Shown: positions 1 to 9,461, counted from the first letter of the stretch. The stretch is DNA of 64,000 nt from Solirubrobacter phytolaccae (GCF_027587195.1 NZ_JAPDDP010000019.1:1-64000), one strand, 5' to 3'. Made by a program: numbers and translations. The notes: generated by a model from the letters alone, not told the origin.

Positions 1-390
1 AAGGAGCACTTCAACGCGGCGTACCTCGAGCCCACGAGCCACGCGCCGGACGACGTCCTCGCCACGCTCACCGAGCTGACCGCGCGCACGGTCACCGGCG
101 CCGCGCACGCCCACGGCGTCACCGAGCTGATCGTCTCCGGCGGCGGCGTAAGCAACCCGACGCTGATGGCCGCGATCGAGCGCGAGCTGCCGACGCTCGT
201 CAGCGACGAGCTCGGCCTCCCCGCGCAGGACAAGGAGGCGTACGCGTTCGCGCTGCTCGGCTTCCTGACGATCCACGGCCTCCCGGGCACGATCGCGCGC
301 TGCACCGGCGCGACGCGCGCCGCGATCCTCGGCTCGATCACGCCCGGCCTCGAGACCGGCCCGGCACCGACGCGGCTCACGCTCGGGTGA
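1..390 (+). CDS. anmK: Anhydro-N-acetylmuramic acid kinase, C-terminal fragment
   Basis: The last 129 codons of a gene whose start lies left of the window. The glycine-rich stretch SGGGVSNPTLM (fragment residues 46-56), the KEAYAFALLG segment near residue 78 and the CTGA motif near residue 101 are hallmarks of AnmK, a sugar kinase of the ASKHA fold. The family phosphorylates and opens anhydro-MurNAc during recycling of cell-wall fragments in the cytoplasm. A TSUP transporter follows after 52 bp on the same strand. Confidence 0.85.
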   Translation, partial: KEHFNAAYLEPTSHAPDDVLATLTELTARTVTGAAHAHGVTELIVSGGGVSNPTLMAAIERELPTLVSDELGLPAQDKEAYAFALLGFLTIHGLPGTIARCTGATRAAILGSITPGLETGPAPTRLTLG

Positions 391-442
391 CCGCGCTCGC
401 GATCAGCCCGGGCCACGCGACCACCCCACGCGGCGCCGCGCC

Positions 443-1213
443 GTGACCGCGCTCGCCATCGTCCTCGGGCTCGCGATCGGGATGATCGTGGGCGCCGTCG
501 GCGGCGGAGGCGCGATCCTCGCGCTGCCCGTGCTCGTCTACGTGCTCGGCGAGCCGGTCGGCCCGGCCTCCACCGCGAGCCTCGTGGTGGTGAGCCTGGC
601 CGCGGCGATCGGCGCCGGCGCGCTCGCCCGCCACGGCCGCGTGTGCTGGCGGATCGGGTTCACGTTCGCCGTGCCGGCCGCGCTGGGCTCGCTCGCGGGC
701 ACGGTCGCCAGCCACGAGATCGAGGGCAGCGCGCTGATCCTCGCGTTCGTGCCGGTGATGCTGCTCGCCGCGGTGCTGACCTGGAAACGCGCGGGGGAGA
801 CCGGCGGCGACGGCGCCTGCCCCGAACCGGCGCTCGACCGGACCGTGCTCGCGGGCCTGCTCGTCGGCCTGCTCACGGGCTTCTTCGGCGTCGGCGGCGG
901 GTTCGTGATCGTGCCGGTGCTGTCGGTCTGGCTCGGCGTGCCGTTCCGGCGCGCGGTTGCGACGTCGCTGGTGATCATCGCGCTCACGGGTGTCGCCGCG
1001 CTCGCCAGCCACCTGCTCGCGGGCTCACGCCCCGACCTCACGATCACGCTCACCCTCGCGCTCGCGACCGGGGCCGGCGCGCTGCTCGGCACGCAGTTCG
1101 CCGAGCGTGTCCCGCAGTCACTGCTGCGTCGCGGGTTCGCGGTGCTGGTGGGAGCGGTGGCCCTGGCGCTGCTGGTCGACGTGCTCGCGCTCGGCGGGCC
1201 GCCCGGTCGCTGA
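443..1213 (+). CDS. TSUP (TauE/SafE) family membrane transporter
   Basis: A 256-aa polytopic membrane protein with two similar halves, each carrying a glycine-rich loop: GAVGGGGAILALPVL near residue 15 and GFFGVGGGFVIVPVL near residue 147. This repeat is the signature of the TSUP/TauE-SafE family, whose members export sulfite, sulfoacetate or other small organic anions. The GTG at 443 lies just before the first membrane helix. The last 96 bp overlap, tail to tail, the end of the gene on the other strand. The substrate cannot be told from sequence. Confidence 0.85.
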   Translation: MTALAIVLGLAIGMIVGAVGGGGAILALPVLVYVLGEPVGPASTASLVVVSLAAAIGAGALARHGRVCWRIGFTFAVPAALGSLAGTVASHEIEGSALILAFVPVMLLAAVLTWKRAGETGGDGACPEPALDRTVLAGLLVGLLTGFFGVGGGFVIVPVLSVWLGVPFRRAVATSLVIIALTGVAALASHLLAGSRPDLTITLTLALATGAGALLGTQFAERVPQSLLRRGFAVLVGAVALALLVDVLALGGPPGR

Positions 1214-2902
1214 CACGCGGTGCACACCCCAGGCCAGCGCGGCCAGGAACGCGAGCGCGATCGCCAGCACAACCCCGTACGCCACCGCCCACAGCCAGCC
1301 CGCGACGTCGGTCTTGCGCTCGCGCTGGAGGAGCTGCTGCTCGGGCCCGAAGTCGCGCGTCGTCTCCGCCCGCGCGGGGATGCCCTCGACGGGGATCGCC
1401 GGATCGGCCGGCAGGTAGATCGGCAGCGCGCTGAGCGTACGGCCGTAGTGCAGGCGGATCATCGTCTTCCACTCGCCGTCCATCGGGATCGGCTCGGTCG
1501 TGCGGTACTCGTCCGGGCCGACGCGCTCGAGCCGGTCGACGACCAGCCCGCCGCCCTGCCACGAGGTCGAGGTCAGCCAGATCGGGTCCTGCGGGAGGTC
1601 GGTGCGCACGGTGAACCCGTCGCCCGCGACCGTCACGGTCCCGCGCGCGCCGCTCTCGCCGTTCGACCACAGCCCGTAGGCGGTGAGCGCGAAGATCAGC
1701 GCGGCGCCGCCGACGGCCGCGCTGCGCAGCGACGGCGTGCGGTCGGTCGCCAGCCGCGCGCCGAGCCATCCGCCCACGCACGACGCCGCGAGCGCCATCA
1801 CGAACCCGGCCACGGCCCCCTCGGGCAGCAGCGCAGCCGGCCACGGGAGCGGCATGAACACGTGCGTCCACGCCCACTCGGACGCGAGCCCGACCGTACC
1901 CAGCAACCCGCCGCTCACCACCGCCAGGCGCAGCGGCTCCTTCACCCGCAGCGCGGCCAGCTCGACCAGCACCGCGGACACCAGGAACAGCGGGAAGTAC
2001 GGCGTCGGCTCGCCCAGCACCGGCCCGACGAGCACGGCCATGAGGCCCCGCATGGCGAGGAAGAACACCGCCGCGCCGAGCGCCGCGCCGCGGCCGAGCC
2101 AGATCCGCGCGGCTACGAGCGACACGCCCGCGGCGAGCATGATCAGCAGCGGTTGGAAGACCATCCGGAACTGCGGCACGCCGAAGTCGAACTCGGCCTG
2201 GAAGGTCGAGAGCCCGAGCAGGAACGCGCCCGGGAGCGAGACGCGCTGCACGAAGGCGACCCACGAGCGGGCCCGGCGAGCGCTCGAGAGCCCCGCCTCG
2301 GTCATCAGCACGGCCAGGCCGATCAGGGCCATCGCCGCGCCGCCGATCAGCATCAGGTGCGTCGGGCCCCACAGCGTCACGTCCTGGCCGAACAGCCGGT
2401 GCCAGACGTCGTCCAGCGGGAAGCCGATCAGCGCGAACGTCCCCGCGGCGGCGATCAGCACGCCGCCGAGCGGCGCGTACCAGCCCGGCGCGACCTTCAC
2501 CGCCACGCGCGAGGGCTTCTCCAGCGGCAGGCACATCGACAGGAAGCCGGACGCGAACACGCCGAACAGCCCGGCGAGGATGAAGTAGTGCGCGACGTTC
2601 GCCAGCGGGCCCTCGTCGCGGCCCTCCGCGATGTGCAGCGAGATGTCCCACAGCATCCCGAACAGCGCCGTGATCAGCGAGACGACGATCATCCCGGACG
2701 GGATCGCCGCCCACGCGGGCAGGCCGGACACGCGCTCGGAGTACGCGCCGATCCGGCCGAGCAGCGCGACCTTCCCGCTCCGGTGGCCCAATCCGAGCCA
2801 CATGAGGACGGCGGTGACGACGATCGCGGCGCCCGAGGCGATCGCGACCTGGTCCAGCGCCGCGCCGCCCGCAGGCTTGGCCTGGGCGATGAGCTCGAAC
2901 AT
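1118..2902 (-). CDS. Polytopic membrane protein of unknown function
   Basis: A 594-aa protein with about ten predicted membrane helices over residues 1-390, then a region of about 130 residues rich in beta-prone sequence (VTVAGDGFTVRTDLPQDP), then a last helix and a hydrophilic tail. The layout suggests a membrane channel or enzyme with one extracytoplasmic beta domain. I do not recognise the family. The start is the ATG at 2902, just before a hydrophobic segment; the frame is open a little further up, but only into the divergent promoter. The tail is antisense to the end of the TSUP gene, so its last 30 residues are low-complexity. It is divergent from a MerR regulator, which may control it. 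Confidence 0.7.
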   Translation of the reverse strand: MFELIAQAKPAGGAALDQVAIASGAAIVVTAVLMWLGLGHRSGKVALLGRIGAYSERVSGLPAWAAIPSGMIVVSLITALFGMLWDISLHIAEGRDEGPLANVAHYFILAGLFGVFASGFLSMCLPLEKPSRVAVKVAPGWYAPLGGVLIAAAGTFALIGFPLDDVWHRLFGQDVTLWGPTHLMLIGGAAMALIGLAVLMTEAGLSSARRARSWVAFVQRVSLPGAFLLGLSTFQAEFDFGVPQFRMVFQPLLIMLAAGVSLVAARIWLGRGAALGAAVFFLAMRGLMAVLVGPVLGEPTPYFPLFLVSAVLVELAALRVKEPLRLAVVSGGLLGTVGLASEWAWTHVFMPLPWPAALLPEGAVAGFVMALAASCVGGWLGARLATDRTPSLRSAAVGGAALIFALTAYGLWSNGESGARGTVTVAGDGFTVRTDLPQDPIWLTSTSWQGGGLVVDRLERVGPDEYRTTEPIPMDGEWKTMIRLHYGRTLSALPIYLPADPAIPVEGIPARAETTRDFGPEQQLLQRERKTDVAGWLWAVAYGVVLAIALAFLAALAWGVHRVSATGRPAEREHVDQQRQGHRSHQHREPATQQ

Positions 2903-2922
2903 GGAGGCGAATGTATCGTCGT

Positions 2923-2951
2923 TTGACGTCACGTTCTGTGACGTCGGATAC
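2923..2951 (+). promoter_or_regulatory. Promoter with MerR-type dyad in the spacer
   Basis: A TTGACG -35 box (2923-2928) and a GGATAC -10 box (2946-2951) are separated by 17 bp. A perfect inverted repeat GACGTCAC-N5-GTGACGTC (2925-2945) fills the spacer. The GTG of the MerR gene at 2962 lies about where transcription should begin, so the mRNA is probably leaderless. A dyad placed between -35 and -10 is the usual MerR operator geometry; the 17-bp spacer is shorter than the 19-20 bp of classical activated MerR promoters, which suits autorepression. Confidence 0.65.
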
Positions 2952-2961
2952 CCTGAACGCC

Positions 2962-3666
2962 GTGCTCACGATCGACGAGCTCGCGCGGGAGACAGGGCTG
3001 ACGGTCCGCAACGTGCGCTCGCACCACGCCCGCGGGCTGCTCCCACCGCCGCAGGTCCGCGGCCGCACCGGCTACTACGGGCCTGAGCACGTCGAGCGGC
3101 TGCGGCTCATCCAGGAGCTGCAGTCCGAGGGGCTGAAGCTGAGCGGGATCAAGCGGCTGCTGGGGGACCCGAGCGAGCGGCTGATCGCGCTGCGCAACGC
3201 GACCCGCGAGGCGCCGGAGACGTCCGAGGTCGTCACGGCGGCGCAACTGGCGGAGCGGCTGCAACTGGGGCCGGACGACGATCCCCGCAAGCTGATCGGC
3301 AAGGCCACGAAGCTCGGGCTCCTGCACCCGCTGGGGGAGGGCACGTACGAGGTCCCGAGCCCGGCGTTGTTGGCCGCGGCCGAGGAGGTCGTCGCGCGTG
3401 GGGTGGGGTTGGGCCACGCGCTGGACATGCTCGAGAGCGTCCAGCGGCACTCGCGCGCGGTCTCCAAGGAGTTCGTGAAGCTGTTCGTCGACGATGTGCT
3501 CAAGCCGTACGCGGACGCCGAGCGCTGGGACGAGCTGGAGGAGTCGATCCAGGCGACGCGGCCGCTCGCCGCGCAGGCGCTGCTCGCGGTCTTCCGGCAG
3601 ACCATGGACGACGAGGTCGAGGCCACCTTCACCGCGCTCGCGCGCTCGCTGACGCGACGTAAGTAA
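2962..3666 (+). CDS. MerR family transcriptional regulator
   Basis: A 234-aa regulator. Residues 2-70 form a MerR winged helix: TIDELARETGLTVRNVRSHH for the helix-turn-helix, then GRTGYYGPEHVERLRLI for the wing. The remaining 160 residues are helical and carry no cysteine cluster, so a metal-sensing role is unlikely. The GTG at 2962 is chosen over upstream codons because the conserved domain begins there and the -10 box is 10 bp away. It is divergent from the unknown membrane protein and is followed after 1 bp by an MFS exporter, a likely target. Confidence 0.88.
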   Translation: MLTIDELARETGLTVRNVRSHHARGLLPPPQVRGRTGYYGPEHVERLRLIQELQSEGLKLSGIKRLLGDPSERLIALRNATREAPETSEVVTAAQLAERLQLGPDDDPRKLIGKATKLGLLHPLGEGTYEVPSPALLAAAEEVVARGVGLGHALDMLESVQRHSRAVSKEFVKLFVDDVLKPYADAERWDELEESIQATRPLAAQALLAVFRQTMDDEVEATFTALARSLTRRK

Positions 3667-3667
3667 T

Positions 3668-5071
3668 GTGCAGGAGGTGAACGCCGCACCGTCGCAGCGG
3701 CCGACCCCGGTCCTTCTCACGCTCACCGGCGCCGGTATCGCCTTCGCCCTTTCCCAGACGCTCGTCGTGCCCGCGCTGCCCGCGCTGGCGCAGGAGTTCG
3801 ACGCGTCCCCGTCGGCCGTCAGCTGGGTGCTGACCGGCTTCCTCGTCAGCGCCTCCATCGCCACGCCGATCGCCGGCAAGCTCGGCGACCTGTACGGCAA
3901 GGGCCGCGTGCTCACGTGGATCATGGCCCTGTTCGCACTCGGCGCGGTGGTCAACGCGTTCGCGCCGTCGATCGAGGTGCTGATCGCGGGCCGCGTCCTG
4001 CAGGGCGTCGCCGGGGGCGTGTTCCCGCTCGCCTTCGGCATCGTGCGCGACACGTTCCCGCGCGAGCAGGTGCCGAGCGGGATCGCGATCATCAGCGCCG
4101 TGTTCGGGATCGGCGGCGGCATCGGGCTGCCGCTCTCGGGTCTTATCGTCGACCACCTGAACCTGGACTGGCTGTTCTGGATCTCGCTGATCGCGCTGCC
4201 CGTGGGGTGGGCGGTCTGGCGGTTCGTGCCGCCTTCCCCGCCGGTCGAGAACGCGAAGGTGGACTGGCTGGGCGCGGCGATCCTGAGCGCCGGCCTGGCT
4301 GCGATCCTGCTCGGCGTCTCCCAGGCGGGCGAGTGGGGCTGGGGCTCGCCGGCGAACCTCGGCTCGGTCCTCGGCGGCCTCGCGCTGATCGGCCTGTTCG
4401 TGTGGGTCGAGACCCGTGTGCATCAGCCGCTGATCGACATGGCCGTGCTGCGCAAGCCGGCCGTGGCCTTCACGAACCTGACCGGGTTCCTGGTCGGCAT
4501 CGCGATGTTCTCGAGCTTCCTCGTGTTCCCGCAGTTCGCGCAGGCGCCGGAGTCGACGGGGTACGGGTTCGGCTTCTCTGTGACCGCCGCGGGCTTCCTG
4601 ATGCTGCCGACGGCGCTGGCGCAGCTCGCCGCCGGGGCGCCGGCGGCGAAGCTCGGTGAGCGGATCGGCTTCCGCGCCGTGCTCACCCTGGGCGCGATCC
4701 TGATCACGCTCTCGTTCCTGATCAACACCTTCGCCCACCAGCACCCGTGGGAGCTCGTGATCGGCGGCATGCTGATGGGCGTCGGGATCACGTTCGGCTT
4801 CGCGGCGATGGCGAACCTGATCGTCGACGCGGTGCCGCAGGGCGAGGTCGGCATCGCGACCGGCATCAACACGGTCATGCGGACGGTCGGCGGGTCGTTC
4901 GGCGCCGCAATCGTGACGGCGATCCTGACGAGCGGCTCCACGCCCGTGCCGAGCGAGGACCTCTACACGACGGCGTTCGCGTTCTCGGCGGCGGCGGGCG
5001 CGATCGCCGTGGCCGCTTCGCTGCTGGTCCCGCGCGGGCCGCGCCTGAAGCCCGCGCTGGCGACCGACTGA
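3668..5071 (+). CDS. MFS drug/multidrug exporter, DHA2 (14-helix) type
   Basis: A 467-aa transporter with about 14 membrane helices. Motif A is visible as [13 protein letters not shown] near residue 74, and the motif C-like stretch [15 protein letters not shown] near residue 150. Both are typical of the EmrB/QacA drug:proton antiporters. The gene starts at GTG 3668 or, in the same frame, GTG 3677; an AGGAGG at 3672-3677 lies too close to serve the second. It begins 1 bp after the MerR gene and overlaps the next gene by ATGA-like coupling, so the three form one operon. Confidence 0.85.
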   Translation: MQEVNAAPSQRPTPVLLTLTGAGIAFALSQTLVVPALPALAQEFDASPSAVSWVLTGFLVSASIATPIAGKLGDLYGKGRVLTWIMALFALGAVVNAFAPSIEVLIAGRVLQGVAGGVFPLAFGIVRDTFPREQVPSGIAIISAVFGIGGGIGLPLSGLIVDHLNLDWLFWISLIALPVGWAVWRFVPPSPPVENAKVDWLGAAILSAGLAAILLGVSQAGEWGWGSPANLGSVLGGLALIGLFVWVETRVHQPLIDMAVLRKPAVAFTNLTGFLVGIAMFSSFLVFPQFAQAPESTGYGFGFSVTAAGFLMLPTALAQLAAGAPAAKLGERIGFRAVLTLGAILITLSFLINTFAHQHPWELVIGGMLMGVGITFGFAAMANLIVDAVPQGEVGIATGINTVMRTVGGSFGAAIVTAILTSGSTPVPSEDLYTTAFAFSAAAGAIAVAASLLVPRGPRLKPALATD

Positions 5072-6081
5072 TGGAGCTCGGCATCTACACGTTCGGTGAG
5101 CGCACGGACCCGGCGCTCACCGTCCAGCAGCGCATGGCGGATCTGGTCGAGGAGATCGTCCTGGCCGACGCGGTCGGGCTCGACGTGTTCGGCGTGGGGG
5201 AGCATCACCGGCCGGACTTCACGGTCTCCTCGCCGGCGGTCGTCCTGGCGGCGGCCGCGTCCCGGACCTCGCGCATCCGGCTGACGTCGGCCGTGTCGGT
5301 CTTGTCGAGCGACGATCCCGTGCGCGTGTTCCAGGACTTCGCGACGCTGGACCTGCTGTCGGGTGGGCGCGCCGAGATCATGGCCGGGCGCGGCTCCTTC
5401 ATCGAGTCGTTCCCGCTGTTCGGGTTCTCGCTCGACGACTACGACGCGCTGTTCGCCGAGCACCTCGACCTGCTGCTCGCGGTGCGCGACAACGAGGTCG
5501 TGACGTGGTCCGGGAAGCACCGGGCGTCGATCGAGGGCCGGGGCGTCTACCCGCGGCCGGTTCAAGATCCCTTGCCGGTCTGGGTCGCGGTCGGCGGGAC
5601 CCCGCAGTCGGTGGCGCGGGCCGGCGCGCTCGGCCTGCCGATGGCGCTGGCGATCATCGGTGGCCAGCCCGCCCGGTTCGCCCCGTTCGCCGAGCTGCAC
5701 CGGCGCGTGGCGTCCGAGTACGGGCACGCGCGGCCGCTGCTGTCGATCAACTCCCACGGCTTCATCGCGGACTCCGAGCAGGAGGCGCTGGACATTGCCT
5801 TCCCCGCGCACAAGACCGTGATGGACCAGCTCGGCCGCGAGCGCGGCTGGCCGCCTCTGACCCGCGCCGCCTTCGAGGCCTCCGCGACGCTGGAGGGCGC
5901 GAACCTGATCGGCTCACCCGAGCAGGTGATCGAGAAGATCCTCCACCAGCACTCGCTCTTCCAGCACGACCGCTTCCTGCTCCAGCTGAGCGTCGGCACG
6001 CTCCCGCACGACGCGATGATGCACGCGATCGAGCTCTACGGCCGCGTGGTCGCGCCGGCCGTGCGTGAACGCCTCGGCTAG
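5071..6081 (+). CDS. LLM-class flavin-dependent oxidoreductase
   Basis: A 336-aa bacterial-luciferase-like monooxygenase. It shows the usual opening of the family ([13 protein letters not shown]), the [10 protein letters not shown] segment near residue 48, [16 protein letters not shown] near residue 95 for flavin contact, and [16 protein letters not shown] near residue 170. Such enzymes use FMNH2 supplied by a partner reductase. The ATG at 5071 overlaps the TGA of the MFS gene by one base, so the pair is translationally coupled. The frame is open upstream inside the MFS gene, but the conserved N-terminus fixes the start. Confidence 0.88.
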   Translation: MELGIYTFGERTDPALTVQQRMADLVEEIVLADAVGLDVFGVGEHHRPDFTVSSPAVVLAAAASRTSRIRLTSAVSVLSSDDPVRVFQDFATLDLLSGGRAEIMAGRGSFIESFPLFGFSLDDYDALFAEHLDLLLAVRDNEVVTWSGKHRASIEGRGVYPRPVQDPLPVWVAVGGTPQSVARAGALGLPMALAIIGGQPARFAPFAELHRRVASEYGHARPLLSINSHGFIADSEQEALDIAFPAHKTVMDQLGRERGWPPLTRAAFEASATLEGANLIGSPEQVIEKILHQHSLFQHDRFLLQLSVGTLPHDAMMHAIELYGRVVAPAVRERLG

Positions 6082-6098
6082 CGGGAACCAATGCGGCC

Positions 6099-6389
6099 AT
6101 GCCCGTCATGGCCAAGCTCGGAGGGACGCTGGCCGCGCTGCTGGCCGGCGTGTGGCTGTGGTTCACGATCGAGGTGCTCGCCTACGATGACTGGGTCAAC
6201 CCGGCGGCCGTCCTGTACGTCGCGGTCGTGGTCGGCGCGCTCCTGGGCCTCGCGGCACTGACCCGCCTTGCCTTGGCTGGCTTCGGCGTGCGCCCCCTCC
6301 GGCCCGGTGTAGTGGCCGTGCTCGTCCTGACGGTGATCGTCGGAGCGATGATCTGGGCGTTCTTCGGGCTCGCGCTGGGCGCGAGCTGA
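6099..6389 (+). CDS. Small membrane protein, unknown
   Basis: A 96-aa protein with three hydrophobic segments (about residues 5-25, 36-58 and 68-92) and few charged residues. There is no recognisable domain. It starts 17 bp after the flavin oxidoreductase and may be the last gene of that operon; its stop is 3 bp from the convergent yaaA stop. Confidence 0.6.
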   Translation: MPVMAKLGGTLAALLAGVWLWFTIEVLAYDDWVNPAAVLYVAVVVGALLGLAALTRLALAGFGVRPLRPGVVAVLVLTVIVGAMIWAFFGLALGAS

Positions 6390-6392
6390 GGC

Positions 6393-7100
6393 TCAGGTGA
6401 TCACGTCGACGGTCCAGCTCCGGCCTGAGCCGTTGAGCTCGACCTGATGGCCGGCCTGGCGGACCGCGCTCGCCACGTCCTCCGGCGTCTCGACCGGCTC
6501 GCCCGACAGCAGGATGCGCGCGACGTCACCGCGCGTCGCCTTGACCATGTGGCTGATCGTCTTGCCGTTCTCGAACGCGCGCACGCCGACGAGCGTCGCG
6601 GTCTTCGGCTTCCAGGCGGCGGTGTAGGCGCCGCTGCGCATGTCGACGATGAGGCCCTCGTCCGGGACGGCCTTGCGGAGCGGGTCACGCCACAGCGCCG
6701 GGAGCGAGTTGATGCGCGGGAGCGTTGCGCCCATGCTCAGGCGGTACGCGGGGATCCGGTCGCTCGGCCGGACGAAGCCCCAGAGCGCGCTCGCGATCAG
6801 CACGCGGTCGGTGTCGGCGAACGTGCCGAGACCGAGGTGCTCGTAGAGGACGCCGGTGTAGACCTCGTGCGCGGGTGCGGCGGGCGCCTCCCGCAGCGTG
6901 AGGTTGCGGCGCGCTTCCGGCTCGAGGCCGGGACCGACGTCGAGGTACTTCAGCGCGCGCGGGAACGTCAGCCGCGACAGCACGTCCAGCAGGCGTTCCC
7001 GCGTCTTGCTCAGACCCGGGAGTGCCAGCGACGTGATGTCCACCGGCTCCCCGTCGGAGGGCGCGGTCTTGCCCTCCGACGGTGGAAGCAGGATCAGCAC
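6393..7100 (-). CDS. yaaA: YaaA (DUF328) family peroxide-stress protein
   Basis: A 235-aa protein beginning VLILLPPSEGKTAP, the diagnostic N-terminus of the YaaA/UPF0246 family. Further family marks are ALWGFVRPSDRIPAYRLSMG near residue 120 and DMRSGAYTAAWKP near residue 165. In Escherichia coli YaaA limits intracellular iron during peroxide stress and binds unusual DNA structures. The GTG start at 7100 shares one base with the gnd stop (TAGTG), so translation is coupled to gnd. The frame is open further up inside gnd but there encodes no family sequence. Confidence 0.88.
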   Translation of the reverse strand: MLILLPPSEGKTAPSDGEPVDITSLALPGLSKTRERLLDVLSRLTFPRALKYLDVGPGLEPEARRNLTLREAPAAPAHEVYTGVLYEHLGLGTFADTDRVLIASALWGFVRPSDRIPAYRLSMGATLPRINSLPALWRDPLRKAVPDEGLIVDMRSGAYTAAWKPKTATLVGVRAFENGKTISHMVKATRGDVARILLSGEPVETPEDVASAVRQAGHQVELNGSGRSWTVDVIT

Positions 7101-8521
7101 TAGTCGGTCTTGACCTCGGTGCCGTCCTGCGACCAGCGCGTGTGGAAGGAGCCTTCCTTGTCCACGCGACGGTAGGTGTGGGCGCCGAAGAAGTCGCGCT
7201 GGCCCTGGATGAGGTTCGCGGGCCCGCGCTCGCGGCGGTAGCCGTCGTAGTACGCGAGCGAGGAGCTGAACGCCGGGACGGCGATGCCCTGCTCGACCGC
7301 GGACACGATCACCTTGCGCCAGGCGTTCTGGGCGTCGGCGACGGCGTCGCGGAAGTACGGCGCCATCAGCAGGTTCACGAGGTCCGGCGTCTCGGCGTAG
7401 GAGTCCGTGATGCGGTTCAGGAAGCGGGCGCGGATGATGCAGCCGCCGCGCCAGATCTTCGCGAGCTCGCCCATCTGGAGGTCCCAGTCGTACGTCTTCG
7501 CGGCCGCGGCCATCTGCTCGAAGCCCTGCGCGTAGGCGACCACCTTCGACGCGTAGAGCGCCGAGCGGATGTCGTCGACGAGGGACTCGCTCAGGCCACC
7601 CGGCTGCGGGCCGGCGAGGAAGCCGGACGCGGCCTTGCGCTGGTCGCGCAGGTTCGAGAGCGAGCGGGCGAAGACGGCCTCGGTGATGCCGGTGAGCGGG
7701 ACGCCCAGCTCGAGCGCGTCCTGCGCGGTCCAGCGGCCGGTGCCCTTCTGCTCGGCCTGGTCGACGATCACGTCGACGAGCGGCTGGCCGGTCGCCTCGT
7801 CGGTCTTGCCCAGCACCGTGGCCGTGATCTCGATCAGGAAGGACTCGAGGTCGCCCGCGTTCCAGTCGTCGAAGATGCCCTTGATCGTCGGCACGTCGAG
7901 CCCGATGCCGAAGCGCAGGAGGTCGTAGGCCTCCGCGATCAGCTGCATGTCGGCGTACTCGATGCCGTTGTGGACCATCTTCACGTAGTGGCCGGCACCG
8001 TCGGCGCCGATGTACGCGCAGCACGGCTCGCCGTCGACCTGCGCGGCGATCGTGGTGAAGATCTCCTCGACCTCGGCGTACGCCTCACGTGGGCCGCCCG
8101 GCATGATCGACGGGCCCTTCAGCGCGCCCTCCTCGCCACCGGACACGCCGGTGCCGATGAAGCGCAGGCCCTTCTCGGTCAGGTACTGCTCGCGCCGGCG
8201 CGTGTCGACGTAGTGCGAGTTGCCCGCGTCGATGACGATGTCGTCCTTGTCGAGCAGCGGGATGAGGTCCTCGATCACGCCGTCGACGGGCGCGCCCGCC
8301 TTGACCATGACGATGATCCGGCGCGGCCGCTCGAGCGACTGCACGAACTCCTCCAGCGAGTCCGACCCGGTGTAGTCGCCCTCGGAACCGAACTCGGACA
8401 CGAAGTCACGCGTCTTCGCGGAGGTGCGGTTGTGTACAGAGATGGGCACACCGCGACTGGCGATGTTGCGCGCGAGGTTCGCCCCCATGACGGCGAGCCC
8501 TGTGACTCCGATCTGGCTCAT
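7100..8521 (-). CDS. gnd: 6-phosphogluconate dehydrogenase, decarboxylating
   Basis: A 473-aa enzyme of the long form (about 470 aa), which converts 6-phosphogluconate to ribulose 5-phosphate with NADP+ in the oxidative pentose phosphate pathway. The cofactor loop GVTGLAVMGANLARN is at residues 5-19. The catalytic region VSGGEEGALKGPSIMPGG is near residue 128, and the substrate-binding HNGIEYADMQLIAEAYDLL is near residue 186. GTGRWTAQDALELGVP sits near residue 260. ATG 8521 is chosen because the Rossmann fold begins directly after it. Confidence 0.95.
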   Translation of the reverse strand: MSQIGVTGLAVMGANLARNIASRGVPISVHNRTSAKTRDFVSEFGSEGDYTGSDSLEEFVQSLERPRRIIVMVKAGAPVDGVIEDLIPLLDKDDIVIDAGNSHYVDTRRREQYLTEKGLRFIGTGVSGGEEGALKGPSIMPGGPREAYAEVEEIFTTIAAQVDGEPCCAYIGADGAGHYVKMVHNGIEYADMQLIAEAYDLLRFGIGLDVPTIKGIFDDWNAGDLESFLIEITATVLGKTDEATGQPLVDVIVDQAEQKGTGRWTAQDALELGVPLTGITEAVFARSLSNLRDQRKAASGFLAGPQPGGLSESLVDDIRSALYASKVVAYAQGFEQMAAAAKTYDWDLQMGELAKIWRGGCIIRARFLNRITDSYAETPDLVNLLMAPYFRDAVADAQNAWRKVIVSAVEQGIAVPAFSSSLAYYDGYRRERGPANLIQGQRDFFGAHTYRRVDKEGSFHTRWSQDGTEVKTD

Positions 8522-8604
8522 TGTTCGCCACCCTAGTGCAACGCAGCTGACGTTCGGGTGCTGACCGAACACTCTCGGCGCTTCCACTGCCTAAGCTCTA
8601 GGCG

Positions 8605-9015
8605 GTGGCGCGCCCCGACTACTACGGCAACCCGGCCGGCATCACGGAGGAGATCGAGATCGTCCGTGGGCTCTACGACGCCTTCGAGCGCCGCGATCTC
8701 GACGCCATGCTGGCCGCGATCTCCGAGGACTGCGTGCTGCATTTCGAGGGCACGGCGCGGCTCGCGGGGCGGTCGACGCCCTACGTCGGGCACGCCGGGC
8801 TGCGCGAGTACTTCGCCGACGTCCAGCGCCTGTGGGAGGAGCTCGTCCTCCACGCCACGGACTACCGCGCCGTTCCCGGCTCGGTGATCGTGATGGGCCA
8901 CATCACCGGTCGCCGCCAGGGCCTGGACGTCCGCCGCTCCTCCGTCTGGACGTGGAAGGTCACCGGCGGCCGCGCCACGTCGGTCAAGGCCGCCGACCTC
9001 GGCGACATGGCCTGA
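8605..9015 (+). CDS. SnoaL-like / NTF2-fold protein
   Basis: A 136-aa single-domain protein of the cystatin-like NTF2 fold: a helical start (EEIEIVRGLYDAFERRDLDA), then CVLHFEGTARLAGRSTPYVGHAGLREYFAD, then beta strands ending in VWTWKVTGGRATSVKA. Members serve as small-molecule-binding proteins, isomerases or cyclases, so no reaction can be named. A TAAGCT -10-like box at 8592-8597 lies 8 bp before the GTG start, which suggests a leaderless message. It is divergent from gnd. Confidence 0.75.
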   Translation: MARPDYYGNPAGITEEIEIVRGLYDAFERRDLDAMLAAISEDCVLHFEGTARLAGRSTPYVGHAGLREYFADVQRLWEELVLHATDYRAVPGSVIVMGHITGRRQGLDVRRSSVWTWKVTGGRATSVKAADLGDMA

Positions 9016-9017
9016 TA

Positions 9018-9029
9018 TCCCATACGGGA
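9018..9029. repeat. Short dyad TCCC-ATAC-GGGA before the globin gene
   Basis: The 14 bases between the SnoaL-like stop and the globin GTG hold a perfect 4-bp inverted repeat around ATAC. The same core, with longer arms, recurs at 34361-34374. It could be a small operator or an RNA hairpin on the globin start. Confidence 0.35.
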
Positions 9030-9461
9030 GTGCCGCAGGACATCGAGACCCGTGACGACGTGGAGCGCCTCGTCCGCGCCTTCTACGGCCACGCGATGTC
9101 CGACGCGATGATCGGCTACCTCTTCACCGACGTCGCCAAGCTCGACCTCGAGGCCCACGTGCCCGAGATCACCTCCTTCTGGGCGACGATCCTGCTCGGC
9201 GAGCAGAGCTACCGCGGCGGCGCGTTCCGCCCGCACGCCGAGCTGAACCGGCAGACGCCGCTGCGCGCCGGCCACTTCGAGCGCTGGCTCGTGCTCTGGA
9301 CGTCGACGATCGACGAGCTGTTCTCCGGCCCGCGCGCCGACCAGGCCAAGCATCACGCCACCCGCGTCGCCCGCGCGTTCTACGGCCGGATCGAGGCGCT
9401 GAACGCGCCGCTGTCCTCGCTCGGCGGCGGGTTCGCCGTCACGCAGCACGGACCCGGCTGA
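9030..9461 (+). CDS. Truncated hemoglobin, group III type
   Basis: A 143-aa protein. FWATILLGEQSYRGG near residue 45, RPHAELN near residue 65 (with the proximal-helix His) and HFERWLVLWTSTIDELFSG near residue 78 match group III truncated globins, which bind heme and act in oxygen, nitric oxide or electron chemistry. The chosen start is the GTG at 9030. No separate Shine-Dalgarno sequence is visible, and a downstream in-frame GTG near 9060 would remove the first helix. The last 23 bp overlap the convergent AbiEi/DUF559 gene. Confidence 0.82.
   Translation: MPQDIETRDDVERLVRAFYGHAMSDAMIGYLFTDVAKLDLEAHVPEITSFWATILLGEQSYRGGAFRPHAELNRQTPLRAGHFERWLVLWTSTIDELFSGPRADQAKHHATRVARAFYGRIEALNAPLSSLGGGFAVTQHGPG

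Noticed and set aside
1050-3068. A 672-codon frame on the minus strand overlapping the membrane-protein gene in another frame
   Set aside because: Arg/Gly/Ala-rich composition without hydrophobic pattern; the 1118-2902 frame has clear membrane helices instead.
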